DNA of 64,000 bases from Micromonospora sp. H61 (GCF_018070325.1 NZ_JAGPXY010000024.1:26952-90951), one strand, 5' to 3'; positions 15,073 to 23,728 are shown, numbered from the stretch's first letter. Made by a program: numbers and translations. Notes: generated by a model from the sequence alone, not told the origin.

Positions 15073-17109
15073 TCACCACTGCGCCGGAGGCGGGGGCGGC
15101 GACACGGGCGGCCGGTCGTCGCAGGTGATGGTGTTGGGCAGCAGCCACGGCGCGAGCCACCCGCCGTCGTTGCCGCCGAGGTCGGTCAGTGTGAACTCCG
15201 AACCGGCCGGGGTGAAGTGGAACGATCCGCAGTTGTTGACGCCGACCGCGCCAACGTTGCGGGCGTCCACGTTGGCGAACGAGGCGGAGCCGGCCGCGCG
15301 GGCGCTGACCACCGAGGTGCCGGTGCCGTCGACCCGGACGTCCCGGAACCGCGCATCGGAGATCGAGTAGAGATCCTTCACCGGCCAGTCACTGACCAGC
15401 ATGATCGCGTTGTACGTGTTGTCCAGGTACGCGTCGCCGGTCACCTCGATGGGCGCCTCGATGCTGCGATCCAGGGCGAAGACCCAGATCGCGCCCAGCC
15501 CGATGTTCCAGTTCAGCTCGTACGTGCCGGCGCGGGCGGTGGTGTTGTTGGTGAACCGCAGGTACCCGGTGAACGGCTCCGCGCCGAAGCGGGCACCGGC
15601 GTGCAGGCCGCTGCCCTCGCGTACCGGGTCGGCGACCAGGTTGTGCGAGACGGTGGTGTCGGTGCCGCCGTAGATGGCGATGCCGTTGGCCAGGGTCGGT
15701 GACTGCACTGTGTTGTGGTCGAACGTGTTCCGCGCGTTGGCGGTCTTCTCCGACCACATCGCCAGGCCGTCGTCGCCGGTGTTGCGGACGAAGTTGTGCG
15801 ACACGAGGGAGTCGGTCACGCCGGTGTGGAAGTTGAGCGCGTCGGCGATCTGGTCGACGATGACGTTGTTGGTGACCCGGACGTTGCGCATCGGGCCGTC
15901 GAACCACAAGCCGGCCTTGGTGTGGTGCAGGTAGAGCCCGTCGATGGTGGAGTCGCTCATCGCCCCACCGATCGCGTTGACCTGGTCGGTGTCGATGCGC
16001 TCCCGCACGTCGCCCTCGATGGCGAAGCCGGAGAGGTGCACGTTACGGCTGCCGCCGTCGGTGGCGTCCCGACCGTAGAACCCGACTCCGGTGTGCATCG
16101 AGCCGTCCGGTGCGGGGGTCGGCAGGGCGACCTCGCGGCCCTTGATGGTGGTGTACCAGTTGCCGGCGCCCTCGATGGTCACGTCGTCGACGATGATGTG
16201 CCGGTTGACCTGGTAGGTGCCCGGCGGGACGTACACCTTGAGGTGGGCGCGCCGAGCGAAGGCGATGGCCCGGTCCAGCGCGTCGGCGGAGTCCCGCCGG
16301 CCGGTGGGGTCGGCGCCGAAGGCGAGCACGTTCGCGGCGAGCAGCCGGACGTGTGGCGGCGCGACCAACTCGGAGTCGAGCAGGTCGATGACGGTCCAGG
16401 CGGCGGCGCTACCGGGCGGCGCGGTGAGCCGGACCTTGTCGCCGGCCCGGTAGGTACGCCCGAGCAGCAGCCGCTGCTCGTCGTAGAAGTGGGTGGGCCG
16501 GAACGGCTTGTCGATGCTCGGGTACGGCGTGGTGGCCGACGGCACGCACTGGCACTCGGTGATCCACCAGTCCGGGTGCAGCAGCCCGGCCTGTGGGTCG
16601 TTGGTGAACGGGTACTGGTTGTAGAGCCACGAGTACTGCGACGTGAGCGTCATGGTGCGCAGGTGCTTGCCGTTGACGGCGACCCGCAGCGGGGCGGTGA
16701 TCCCACCGCCCTCTGGCGCGTCCGGGATGCTGTACCGCACGGTGACCCCGTTCGCCGCGCTGGGCAGGACGAACTCCACGTACTCCCCGGGGGTGAGCCG
16801 GACCGCCCGGCGGCCGGAAGCCTCCGAGGGCAGCGTGTAGGCGGTCCGGTCGGGCCCGATGATCTCGCCGTTGGTGCGGGCGTTCTCCGCTTCCTGCTCA
16901 AGGAAGTCGACGTCCGCGCCGCGTCCGGCGACCAGCGCCGGATCGAGTGCGGCCCGGGTGACCACCGGCTGCGCGCCGACGGGCGCGGGTGGACTGGCGG
17001 CGGCCGCGGTGGGCCCGGCGACCAGCACGGCGAGACCGGCCGCGAGCGCGACGGCGGTGCCGCTGGGCCGGCCGGGGCGTCCCCGCGCCGGCGTGAGGCT
17101 GCGAAACAT
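15073..17109 (-). CDS. Secreted GH87-family alpha-glucanase (mycodextranase / alpha-1,3-glucanase type)
   Basis: A 678-residue secreted enzyme. ATG at complement 17107-17109 has AGGAGGG six bases upstream; a signal peptide of about 45 residues ends at AAAASPP. Residues about 70-260 form a carbohydrate-binding-like beta-sandwich. From about residue 265 (FGADPTGRRDSADALDRAI) a right-handed beta-helix follows. GLWFDGPMRNVRVTNNVIVD, ADALNFHTGVTDS and NTGDDGLAMWS match the GH87 catalytic core, in which Asp residues of the last two segments act as acids. GH87 enzymes cleave alpha-1,3-glucan or nigeran, so a fungal cell-wall or dental-type glucan is the probable substrate. A relatively AT-rich stretch at 17215-17245 probably carries its promoter. 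Confidence 0.8.
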   Translation of the reverse strand: MFRSLTPARGRPGRPSGTAVALAAGLAVLVAGPTAAAASPPAPVGAQPVVTRAALDPALVAGRGADVDFLEQEAENARTNGEIIGPDRTAYTLPSEASGRRAVRLTPGEYVEFVLPSAANGVTVRYSIPDAPEGGGITAPLRVAVNGKHLRTMTLTSQYSWLYNQYPFTNDPQAGLLHPDWWITECQCVPSATTPYPSIDKPFRPTHFYDEQRLLLGRTYRAGDKVRLTAPPGSAAAWTVIDLLDSELVAPPHVRLLAANVLAFGADPTGRRDSADALDRAIAFARRAHLKVYVPPGTYQVNRHIIVDDVTIEGAGNWYTTIKGREVALPTPAPDGSMHTGVGFYGRDATDGGSRNVHLSGFAIEGDVRERIDTDQVNAIGGAMSDSTIDGLYLHHTKAGLWFDGPMRNVRVTNNVIVDQIADALNFHTGVTDSLVSHNFVRNTGDDGLAMWSEKTANARNTFDHNTVQSPTLANGIAIYGGTDTTVSHNLVADPVREGSGLHAGARFGAEPFTGYLRFTNNTTARAGTYELNWNIGLGAIWVFALDRSIEAPIEVTGDAYLDNTYNAIMLVSDWPVKDLYSISDARFRDVRVDGTGTSVVSARAAGSASFANVDARNVGAVGVNNCGSFHFTPAGSEFTLTDLGGNDGGWLAPWLLPNTITCDDRPPVSPPPPPAQW

Positions 17110-17315
17110 CGGTGACCCTCCTGGGTGGGTGGTGGTGGAGGTCCGCCCGGCGTTCCCCCAACGCCCGACATTGATCGTCATGATGCAGCACCGGACAGGG
17201 CACTGCAAGACGTCTATCGAACAACGAAAATAAACGACTATGAGGCCGCAAGAAATGGACGGTCGTCGAGTTGAGGTGTCGCGCGTCGCCTACCCCGACC
17301 AGCTCATGCCCGGCG

Positions 17316-17321
17316 TAGGCT
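17316..17321 (+). promoter_or_regulatory. -10 element of a near-leaderless promoter
   Basis: TAGGCT at 17316-17321 ends eight bases before the GTG at 17329. That places the transcription start at or one base before the start codon. No ribosome site is present. Confidence 0.5.
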
Positions 17322-17328
17322 GATCCGC

Positions 17329-18423
17329 GTGGATCAAGAAGACCGGATTGCCCTCTTCCTCGATTACGAGAACCTCGCGTTGGGCGCGCGCGACCATCGC
17401 GGCGGCGCGGCCTTCGACTTCCGGCCCATCGCCGACGCGCTGGCCGAACGAGGTCGGGTGGTGGTCCGCCGGGCGTACGCCGACTGGTCCTACTTCGACG
17501 AGGACCGCCGGATGCTCACCCGGTCCCACGTCGAGCTGATCGAGATCCCGCAGCGGATGGGCGCGTCCCGTAAGAACGCCGCGGACATCAAGATGGCCGT
17601 CGACGCGATCGAGTTGGCGTTCGAGCGCGACTACATCTCCACCTTCGTGATCTGTAGTGGTGACAGCGACTTCACTCCGCTAGTGCACAAGCTGCGCGAG
17701 CTGAACAAGCGGGTCATCGGCGTCGGGGTCGAGGGGTCCACCTCGGGGCTGCTTCCCCCGGCGTGCGACGAGTTCCTGTACTACGACCGGCTGGAGGGCG
17801 TGGACATCCCGCCGGCCCGTGGTCGGCGCGCTCGTCCCGCCACCCGGCAGGCCGGCGCGGAGCAACGCCCACCCGAGCCGGAGCGGGAGCACGAGCCGGA
17901 GGTTGACCGCCGGCCGGCGGGGGAGGAGCCCGGCCGCGACGTGGACGCCCTCGCCGTGCTCGTCGCCCAGTCGGTCGCCGGGTTGCAGGGCAGCGCCAAC
18001 GGTGAGGTCACCGCCTCCCGCCTCAAGCGCACCCTGCTGCGCAAGGACCCCACCTTCAGCGAGTCCGACTACGGCTTCCGTACCTTCGGCGAACTGCTGC
18101 GCCACCTCGCCGAGCGCAACGTGATCGAGCTGGCCGAAGGCCCGGCGAAGGGTGACCCCGAGGTCTCGCTGCCCGAGCACGGCGACCGCGAGGTGGCGTT
18201 CGGCCTACTCCGGGGCGTCGTGGCGGACCTGGGTAGCGGCGGCAACCCGGTGGCGTTGTCCGGGTTGAAGAACCAGGTACGCCGGGCCCGCCCCGACTTC
18301 AGCGAGAAGAAGCTCGGCTACCGCAGCTTCCTGCAGTTCTGCAAGGCCGCCGCCACCGCCGGCGTACTGGATCTGCGCTGGAGCCCCGAAGCCGACGACT
18401 ACCTCCTGACAACCCAAACCTGA
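17329..18423 (+). CDS. NYN-domain protein with two OST-HTH/LOTUS domains (MARF1-like)
   Basis: A 364-residue cytoplasmic protein. Residues 1-150 form a NYN (PIN-like) nuclease domain: DRIALFLDYENLALGA with the first acidic residue, KNAADIKMAVDAIEL, and FVICSGDSDFTPLVHKLREL with the conserved SGDSDF motif. An acidic, proline-rich linker follows to about residue 205. Two OST-HTH/LOTUS-type domains come next: about 220-275 (KRTLLRKDPTFSESDYGFRT) and about 300-355 (KNQVRRARPDFSEKKLGYRS). In animals this combination (MARF1/limkain-b1) degrades specific RNAs. The bacterial target is unknown. It starts at GTG from an apparently leaderless promoter and stands alone. Confidence 0.85.
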   Translation: MDQEDRIALFLDYENLALGARDHRGGAAFDFRPIADALAERGRVVVRRAYADWSYFDEDRRMLTRSHVELIEIPQRMGASRKNAADIKMAVDAIELAFERDYISTFVICSGDSDFTPLVHKLRELNKRVIGVGVEGSTSGLLPPACDEFLYYDRLEGVDIPPARGRRARPATRQAGAEQRPPEPEREHEPEVDRRPAGEEPGRDVDALAVLVAQSVAGLQGSANGEVTASRLKRTLLRKDPTFSESDYGFRTFGELLRHLAERNVIELAEGPAKGDPEVSLPEHGDREVAFGLLRGVVADLGSGGNPVALSGLKNQVRRARPDFSEKKLGYRSFLQFCKAAATAGVLDLRWSPEADDYLLTTQT

Positions 18424-18464
18424 CCGCGCTGCCCCCTCTCGTGTCTCCCGCGTGTCTCCCGCGT

Positions 18465-18524
18465 GTTGATCAAGAGGTTCGCGTCACCGGGAACGGGATT
18501 CGTGACGCGAACCTCTTGATCAAC
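18465..18524. repeat. 23-bp perfect palindromic repeat (TTGATCAA type)
   Basis: GTTGATCAAGAGGTTCGCGT plus CAC (18465-18487) is the exact reverse complement of 18502-18524, with a 14-base loop. It lies 41 bp after the NYN gene and may terminate its transcript. The same TTGATCAA tip occurs in the palindrome at 19313-19376, suggesting dispersed elements of one kind. Confidence 0.8.
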
Positions 18525-18712
18525 AAGGGTTGGGGGTGGGAGTTGCGGGGAGGGTGCAGAGTGGGGCGGGGTTCCTGATTCGCAAGTCAGGAGCGGGAGA
18601 ACCGCCCGTTATGGTTTCGAACCGTCAACGGTTGGGCTGAAATGCGCCTGGAATGTCGCTCTTGCCCCGGTCCGGGCATACCTGCGCCGTACCCTCGGCG
18701 CGGGAATTGCTA

Positions 18713-18718
18713 TACGGT
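18713..18718 (+). promoter_or_regulatory. -10 element of a leaderless promoter
   Basis: TACGGT sits at exactly -12 to -7 from the ATG at 18725, which lacks a ribosome site. This supports transcription and translation starting at the same base. Confidence 0.5.
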
Positions 18719-18724
18719 CGGCGA

Positions 18725-18946
18725 ATGAAGGTGGAGGAACACTGGTGGAACGGAGACACGACCCCGCGCGGGCGCCGGGACGTGTACATCCGTACTGACG
18801 GGCAGGGTTGGGAGGTCCGCGCCCAGATCGGTGGGGCGTCGGGTCGTGAGCGGGTGCAGCAGTGCCCCAGCCGGGCCTCGGCGGCCATCCTCGCCGACGC
18901 CTGGCGCGGCACCCACCCATCCTGGCGCGAGCTGAAGCAGCGCTGA
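18725..18946 (+). CDS. Small conserved hypothetical protein
   Basis: A 73-residue basic protein starting MKVEEHWWNGDTTPRGRRDV and continuing with YIRTDGQGWEVRAQIGG and ASAAILADAWRGTHPSWREL. The pattern suggests a small beta-sheet with a C-terminal helix, and several Trp residues are spaced along it. There is no signal peptide or membrane span. The frame shows strong G/C third-position bias, the start has a precisely placed -10, and a hairpin follows the stop, so it is probably real. Function not recognised. An upstream in-frame ATG at 18653 is less likely because it precedes the promoter. Confidence 0.65.
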   Translation: MKVEEHWWNGDTTPRGRRDVYIRTDGQGWEVRAQIGGASGRERVQQCPSRASAAILADAWRGTHPSWRELKQR

Positions 18947-18953
18947 TCCGGCA

Positions 18954-19012
18954 CCGGGCCGGGTCGGCAACGCTCCCGGGCTCCAGCCCGGCGCGCCCGC
19001 CGACCGGCCCGG
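18954..19012 (+). terminator. Hairpin terminator after the small protein gene
   Basis: CCGGGCCGGGTCGGC (18954-18968) pairs with GCCGACCGGCCCGG (18999-19012) with one bulged G. A second small hairpin (CCGGGCTCCAGCCCGG) sits inside the loop. Confidence 0.7.
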
Positions 19013-19312
19013 CGCTCGGTACGTTGGTCCGCCGAAACCGCTCAGCTCACGCGTCACCGCTTCTGAAGCATGACGGAAGCAGCATCTGCCAGAAGCGCTA
19101 ACGCCCAATCCAGTTGCGGGCAGATGTCGCGACCTTGGCACTCAAGGCAACCGCCCGCTCGCCACGGCCTCTCCAGAGCCCGAGTCCAGTGCGTATCCAA
19201 CACCCGTCAGTGTGATAACGGTTCAGCGGGCGATCATCGTCCTTCAGACACGCGGCTTGGTGGTGGGTCTTCAGGGCCGTGGCCTCTGGGTCGCGGAAGA
19301 CGTGGGATCTCC
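19013..19312. other. Intergenic stretch with no supported gene
   Basis: About 300 bp of somewhat lower GC content. No frame shows sustained G/C third-position bias, a ribosome site or a recognisable protein. The stretch ends in a palindromic repeat. Small RNAs cannot be excluded by reading alone. Confidence 0.5.
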
Positions 19313-19376
19313 TTGATCAAGTGATGAGAAGTAGGTCTCGAGGGGCAGATACAGCTGTTTTTCATCACTTGATCAA
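19313..19376. repeat. 15-bp palindromic repeat with a 34-base loop (TTGATCAA type)
   Basis: TTGATCAAGTGATGA (19313-19327) is repeated inverted at 19362-19376. The loop contains CAGATACAGCTG followed by five T's. It is 80 bp upstream of a small acidic protein gene. It resembles the palindrome at 18465 in its tip only, and elements of this style seem to recur in Micromonospora genomes (recollection, not checked). Confidence 0.75.
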
Positions 19377-19455
19377 AGGGCAGCGGCAGACATCCGTGTC
19401 TCCGCCCTTAGGTCGGGTACCCGGAGGTCTGCCGGTCGCGCCCGATGGAGGTCCC

Positions 19456-19632
19456 ATGTCGCAGGGTCCCGACGAGGAGAACCCCAGGCTCGACGAGGAG
19501 GTCCGGGAGGCCGAGCGGCGGCTCGCCGACCTGGCCACCTCGTCGGACGACGGGCTGACCGACGATGACGCGCTGACCGACGACGACGCCCGGACGCCGG
19601 ACGAAGCCCTCTCCGAGGAGAGCGCCGGCTAG
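19456..19632 (+). CDS. Small acidic hypothetical protein
   Basis: A 58-residue strongly acidic protein starting MSQGPDEENPRLDEEVREAE. The ATG follows GGAGG by four bases. The N-terminal 30 residues look helical (ERRLADLATS), and the rest is an Asp-rich tail with a repeated LTDDDA unit (GLTDDDALTDDDARTPDEA). A terminator hairpin begins at its stop codon. It resembles other short acidic proteins of this window (10385, 51376) in style but not in sequence. Function unknown; it is likely a disordered cytoplasmic protein. Confidence 0.65.
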   Translation: MSQGPDEENPRLDEEVREAERRLADLATSSDDGLTDDDALTDDDARTPDEALSEESAG

Positions 19633-19664
19633 GGGCCTGCCCGGCGTTCTGCCGGACAGGCCCC
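19632..19664 (+). terminator. Hairpin terminator
   Basis: GGGGCCTGCCCGG (19632-19644) pairs with CCGGACAGGCCCC (19652-19664) with one mismatch and a seven-base loop. It starts at the last base of the preceding stop codon and also lies next to the convergent DUF1062 gene. Confidence 0.75.
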
Positions 19665-19674
19665 GAGGAGCGGG

Positions 19675-20223
19675 TCAGCGCTTCAGCGTGAAGGTGAAGT
19701 CGCCGGAGAGCTTGCCGCTCAACCGGAACGCCGAAACGACCTTCCCCTCCGCTATCAGTCGGTCGACCTCGCCCCGCGACAGACCGCAACCCTCAGCGAT
19801 CAGTCGGGTCGGCCGGACCGGGATCCGTGCCGCGTTGCGGACCGCGACGTCGATCACGTCGAGGTCCAGGTGATCCGATCCGCCGGTGTCGAAACGCCAG
19901 GCGTTGTCCCAGTCCAGGACGAATCGGTTTCGGTGCTGGACGGTCGGATCCCGGAGCAGTTCGGCGGTCAGGCCCGGGTCGTTGGCATGGAGCCGGTCCA
20001 GCAGTTCGGGTGGGATGGAGCGCACGGTCATCCGCTCCAGGACGGTGAGCTTCGCCGTCTCCCCGCACACGGTGCAGAGCGCGAGCAGCCAGACGTCGAG
20101 GATCTTGTGGTTGGCGTTGACACGGAACTTGCCGCTCGCCCGAAGGCGTTGGGACGCGCACGCGTGGCAACGGCGGCGAATGATCGGTAGGCAGGTGGGC
20201 ACGACGGCCCAATTTATGAGCAC
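19675..20223 (-). CDS. DUF1062-family zinc-ribbon protein
   Basis: About 182 residues from GTG at complement 20221-20223 (VLINWAVVPTCLPIIRRRC). Two CxxC pairs, CHAC near residue 19 and CTVC near residue 50, frame the conserved KFRVNANHKILDVWLLALC, which is diagnostic of the DUF1062 family and suggests a zinc ribbon. The C-terminal part (TRLIAEGCGLSRGEVDRLI, then VSAFRLSGKLSGDFTFTL) looks like a small DNA- or RNA-binding S4-like module. Function is not established for the family. Its codons are somewhat richer in A and T than the neighbours', which may indicate later acquisition. The start is uncertain because no ribosome site is visible. Confidence 0.75.
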   Translation of the reverse strand: MLINWAVVPTCLPIIRRRCHACASQRLRASGKFRVNANHKILDVWLLALCTVCGETAKLTVLERMTVRSIPPELLDRLHANDPGLTAELLRDPTVQHRNRFVLDWDNAWRFDTGGSDHLDLDVIDVAVRNAARIPVRPTRLIAEGCGLSRGEVDRLIAEGKVVSAFRLSGKLSGDFTFTLKR

Positions 20224-20462
20224 AGAAGTACACCGGTTTTCAGTGAGAAGTCCGCAGCAAAAAGGAGCGCGGCGCAACTGCGCGACGCGCGACAGATCAG
20301 CTCTCGGGAGGTCTCACAGGGTGTACAACGGCACGTCCTTGCCTAGACGACCTGGTTGCGCAGCACGCTAACGGCGCACGGTGGCGCCGCTCCACTGGTT
20401 TTCGCGTACGCGTCAGGAGCCCGGGTGCCGGGAGGTACCGATCGCTCAGGTGTCCGCCCCGG

Positions 20463-21524
20463 TCAGGCGGTCGGGACCGGCAGCACCACGCCCTCGGCCG
20501 CCGACCGGTGGGCCAGCTCGATCAACTCGACAGTGTGGACGGAGTCCCGTGGGTCCACCGGCATCGGCGCACCGTCGCGCAGCGCAGCCGCCACCTGGGC
20601 GTAGAAGCTCTGGTACGCGCCGGGTTCGGTCGGCACCGGCCGCAGGTCACCGTCGACGCCGAGCAGGCCGTAGCGGTCCGACGGGACCTCGCCCCAGCCC
20701 GGCTGGTCCGGTCGGCCACCGTCGTGCAGCGCCGCCTCCTGCACGTCCAGCCCGTAGCTGGTGTAGCCGGCCCGGTCGCCCAGCACCCGGAGGCGCGGCC
20801 CGAGCTGCGCGGTCACCGCGCCCATCCACAGGTGCGAGTGGACCCCGTTGGCGTGGGTCAACGCCACGAAGGCGTCGTCGTCGACGGCCGCGCCCGCACG
20901 GCGACGGTCCACCTCCGCGTAGACCCGGTCGACACTGCCGAACAACTGCACCGCCTGGTCGACGAGGTGGGCGCCGAGGTCGAAGAGGGCACCGCCGGCC
21001 TCTTCCGGACCGGCGAGCTCCCGCCAGCCCGGCTTGATCGTCGGACGGAACCGCTCGAACCGGGACTCGAAGCGCAGCACCTGCCCCAACTCGCCCTGCT
21101 CGACCAGGCGGCGGACGGTCAGGAAGTCGCCGTCCCAGCGCCGGTTCTGAAAGACCGTCAGCGGCACCCCTCGCTCGGTAGCCTCGTCGATCAGCACGCG
21201 GCCCTCAGCGGCGGTAGGGGAGAGCGGCTTGTCGACGACGACCGGCAGGCCGGCGGCGAGCGCCGCGCGTGCCATCGGCACGTGCTGCCGGTTCGGCGTC
21301 GCCACCACGACCAGGTCCAGGGCGTCGGGGGTACGCCACAGCTCGTCGGCGTCGTCGACCAGGCGGGCGTCCGGGAAGTGCTGTCGCGCCTGCTCGCGTC
21401 GCTGCGGATCGCGGGTCACGATGGCGTCGAGTCGCAGCCCGGGAGTCGCGGCGATCAGCGGCGCGTGGAACACCCGTCCCGCCAGCCCGTACCCCAGCAG
21501 ACCAACCCGCAGCGCCTTCGTCAT
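20463..21524 (-). CDS. Gfo/Idh/MocA-family NAD(P)-dependent oxidoreductase
   Basis: A 353-residue oxidoreductase. The Rossmann fold starts at residue 5 with RVGLLGYGLAGRVFHAPLIA (GxGxxG-type). It continues to VVVATPNRQHVPMARAALAAG and the EKP-like motif VDKPLSPTAAEG near residue 95, where Lys is the usual catalytic residue. The C-terminal alpha/beta domain contains GGALFDLGAHLVDQAVQLFG with the conserved His. It probably oxidises or reduces a sugar or cyclitol; the substrate cannot be told. GGGGGA precedes the ATG by five bases. It stands alone between a 240-bp non-coding stretch and the response regulator gene. Confidence 0.9.
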   Translation of the reverse strand: MTKALRVGLLGYGLAGRVFHAPLIAATPGLRLDAIVTRDPQRREQARQHFPDARLVDDADELWRTPDALDLVVVATPNRQHVPMARAALAAGLPVVVDKPLSPTAAEGRVLIDEATERGVPLTVFQNRRWDGDFLTVRRLVEQGELGQVLRFESRFERFRPTIKPGWRELAGPEEAGGALFDLGAHLVDQAVQLFGSVDRVYAEVDRRRAGAAVDDDAFVALTHANGVHSHLWMGAVTAQLGPRLRVLGDRAGYTSYGLDVQEAALHDGGRPDQPGWGEVPSDRYGLLGVDGDLRPVPTEPGAYQSFYAQVAAALRDGAPMPVDPRDSVHTVELIELAHRSAAEGVVLPVPTA

Positions 21525-21620
21525 GCCGTTCCCCCGTCTCCCTGGTCGGCGCCCTGACCTGGGCGCCGGTACCGCTGAGAAGAATCTACGCCGGGGGCGG
21601 TCGGGCCCGATCTCGGCCCG

Positions 21621-22286
21621 TCAGCTCACCGGGTCGGCGCGCAGGTAGGTGAGGACCGCGAGCACCCGACGGTTGGTGTCGTCGCTGGGGGGCAGGTCGA
21701 GCTTCAGCAGGATGTTGCCGACGTGCTTGCCGACCGCTGCCTCGCTGACGTGCAGCCGCCCGGCGATCGACGCGTTGGACCGTCCCTCGGCGAGCAGCGC
21801 CAACACCTCGCGTTCCCGGGCGGACAGTGCGGCGAGCGGGTCGCGGGGGCGGTGCAGCAGTTGCCGGACCACGTCCGGGTCGATGGCGGTGCCGCCGCCG
21901 GCGACCCGGCGCAGCGTGTCGACGAACTCGGTGACCTCGGCGACCCGGTCCTTGAGCAGGTAGCCGACGCGTTGGCCGTCGCCGCTGTCCAGCAGCGCCG
22001 CCGCGTACCCGGTCTGCACGTACTGGCTGAGCACCACGACCGGGAGGTCAGGTCGCTCGGCGCGCAGCGCGACGGCCGCGCGCAGCCCGTCGTCGCGGCG
22101 GCCCGGCGGCATCCGGATGTCGGTCAGCACCAGGTCCGGTTGGTGGTCGCGGGCCGCCGCCAGCAGGTCCGGTGCGGAGCCGACGGCCGCGCACACAGTG
22201 AAGTCGAAGCGGGTCAGCAGCGCGACCAGACCCTCCCGCAGCAGCACCTCGTCCTCGGCGAGCACCACCCGGGTCACCGACGACAT
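21621..22286 (-). CDS. NarL/FixJ-family response regulator
   Basis: A 221-residue two-domain regulator. The receiver domain (residues about 5-125) has the acidic pair in VVLAEDEVLLREGL and the phospho-acceptor Asp in LVLTDIRMPPG near residue 57. The C-terminal LuxR-type helix-turn-helix (LSAREREVLALLAEGRSNAS, then IAGRLHVSEAAVGKHV) lies at about 155-205. It overlaps the histidine kinase gene by 13 bases, so the two form one translationally coupled two-component system. Its target genes are not evident. Confidence 0.92.
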   Translation of the reverse strand: MSSVTRVVLAEDEVLLREGLVALLTRFDFTVCAAVGSAPDLLAAARDHQPDLVLTDIRMPPGRRDDGLRAAVALRAERPDLPVVVLSQYVQTGYAAALLDSGDGQRVGYLLKDRVAEVTEFVDTLRRVAGGGTAIDPDVVRQLLHRPRDPLAALSAREREVLALLAEGRSNASIAGRLHVSEAAVGKHVGNILLKLDLPPSDDTNRRVLAVLTYLRADPVS

Positions 22287-23566
22287 GGCAGCTCCACCCG
22301 CACCACCGTAGGCCCGCCGGGCGGGCTGGACAGCAGCAGCCGGCCGTCCACGGCGGCGATCCGGTCGGCGAGCCCGGTCAGGCCGGTGCCCCGGGCCGGG
22401 TCGGCGCCGCCGTGACCGTCGTCGGTCACCTCGACGACGAGGTCACCGCCGGCCCGGGTGACGCGTACGTCGGCGTGGGTCGCCCGGGCGTGCCGGGCCA
22501 CGTTGCCCAGCGCCTCGGAGACCACGAAGTAGGCGGTGGTCTCCACGATCTCCGGCAGCTCGTCGTACAGGTCGGCGTGCACAGCGACGGGGATGGTGGC
22601 GGCGTCGGCCAGCTCGCGTACGGCGCCGGCCAGGCCGAGGTCGGTGAGGCTCTGCGGGCGGATGCCGTGCACCAACTGCCGCAGCATCACCATCAGTCCC
22701 CGGGCCTGGTCGTGCGCCACGGCGAGTGGTCGGGAGGCGGGGGAGTCCTCGGGCACGTCCAGCCGGGCCAGCCCCAGCTGGAGGGTGAGGCTGGTGAGCC
22801 GGGGCTGTGCGCCGTCGTGCAGGTCGCGCTCGATGCGGCGGCGTTCGGCCTCGTACGCGCCGACCAGTCGGGTGCGGGAGCGGGTGACCTCGCGCAGCGC
22901 CGCCGCGTCCACCGGGTGGGCCAGCAACCACCGGGCCACGGCTGCCTGGACGGCGGCGAGCAGACCGACGGCGTACCAGAGAACCGGGATCAGCAGCACC
23001 CCCACGATCGCGTACGGAATGGCTTCGCCGGTGCTGTCGATCGGCTGCCAGATCACCACCGGCTGGTCGGCGTCGCCGGCCAGCCAGGGGCTGGAGATCA
23101 TTCCGAGGTCGAGCAGCACCAGCACCAGGAACACCCAGTAGGCGACCGGAGTGAACCCGCCCAGCCAGAACAGGTACGCCACCTCCCGCCAGGTCGCGGC
23201 GCTGCGGTAGCGGGCGACCAGGCCCGGCCACGGCGACGAGGCCAGCGGACGACCGTCGACGAGCCCGACGCGCCACCGCTCGACGACGGCCACCGGGAAG
23301 CTCACCAGCGGGGCCAACGCCAACAGGATGAGGCTGCCGGTCGCCAGGAACAGCATCAGGGCGATGCTCGGCGGTCGGCCGTGCTGGCGGAGCCCGTTGG
23401 CGGCGGCCAGCAGGGGCGCGCCGATGACGAGCAGCCCGACACCGAGGACGCCGGCGATCGGCACTGTGGTCACCAGGTAGGCCAGCGCGCGCCAGGGCCA
23501 CCCGGAGATCAGCCAGCGGCGGCGGCGTAGCGCCTCGGCCAGGTGCGAAGGGGGTTGCGTGGTCAT
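22274..23566 (-). CDS. NarL-type sensor histidine kinase with a multi-span membrane sensor
   Basis: A 430-residue kinase starting MTTQPPSHLAEALRRRRWLI. Five or so membrane spans fill the first ~215 residues, matching actinobacterial sensor kinases with a putative sensor domain. HisKA_3 follows, with the phospho-acceptor His in ERRRIERDLHDGAQPRLTSL, and then an HATPase domain with GNVARHARATHADVRV (N box) and VTDDGHGGADPARGTGL (G box). The start at complement 23564-23566 fits the beginning of the membrane sensor; the longer upstream frame is antisense to another gene. It is expected to phosphorylate the response regulator encoded by the overlapping downstream gene, probably in response to an envelope signal. 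Confidence 0.9.
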   Translation of the reverse strand: MTTQPPSHLAEALRRRRWLISGWPWRALAYLVTTVPIAGVLGVGLLVIGAPLLAAANGLRQHGRPPSIALMLFLATGSLILLALAPLVSFPVAVVERWRVGLVDGRPLASSPWPGLVARYRSAATWREVAYLFWLGGFTPVAYWVFLVLVLLDLGMISSPWLAGDADQPVVIWQPIDSTGEAIPYAIVGVLLIPVLWYAVGLLAAVQAAVARWLLAHPVDAAALREVTRSRTRLVGAYEAERRRIERDLHDGAQPRLTSLTLQLGLARLDVPEDSPASRPLAVAHDQARGLMVMLRQLVHGIRPQSLTDLGLAGAVRELADAATIPVAVHADLYDELPEIVETTAYFVVSEALGNVARHARATHADVRVTRAGGDLVVEVTDDGHGGADPARGTGLTGLADRIAAVDGRLLLSSPPGGPTVVRVELPCRR

Positions 23567-23728
23567 GCAGCAGACGCTAATCGGGAGCGACCGGGTGCCC
23601 CAGCCGTCCAGATCCACTCTTCGGGGTATGCCCAGCACTACCGGGGAACGGGTGTGCGGGGTCCGGAAACGGGAAGAACGCGCCGTCACGCGGCCCGCGT
23701 GACCTGTGCTGGCGGCGGCTGGAGAGAC

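Noticed and set aside
18424..20462. Integrated genomic island
   Set aside because: The stretch is gene-poor and has palindromic repeats, but there is no integrase, transposase, tRNA or pair of attachment repeats.
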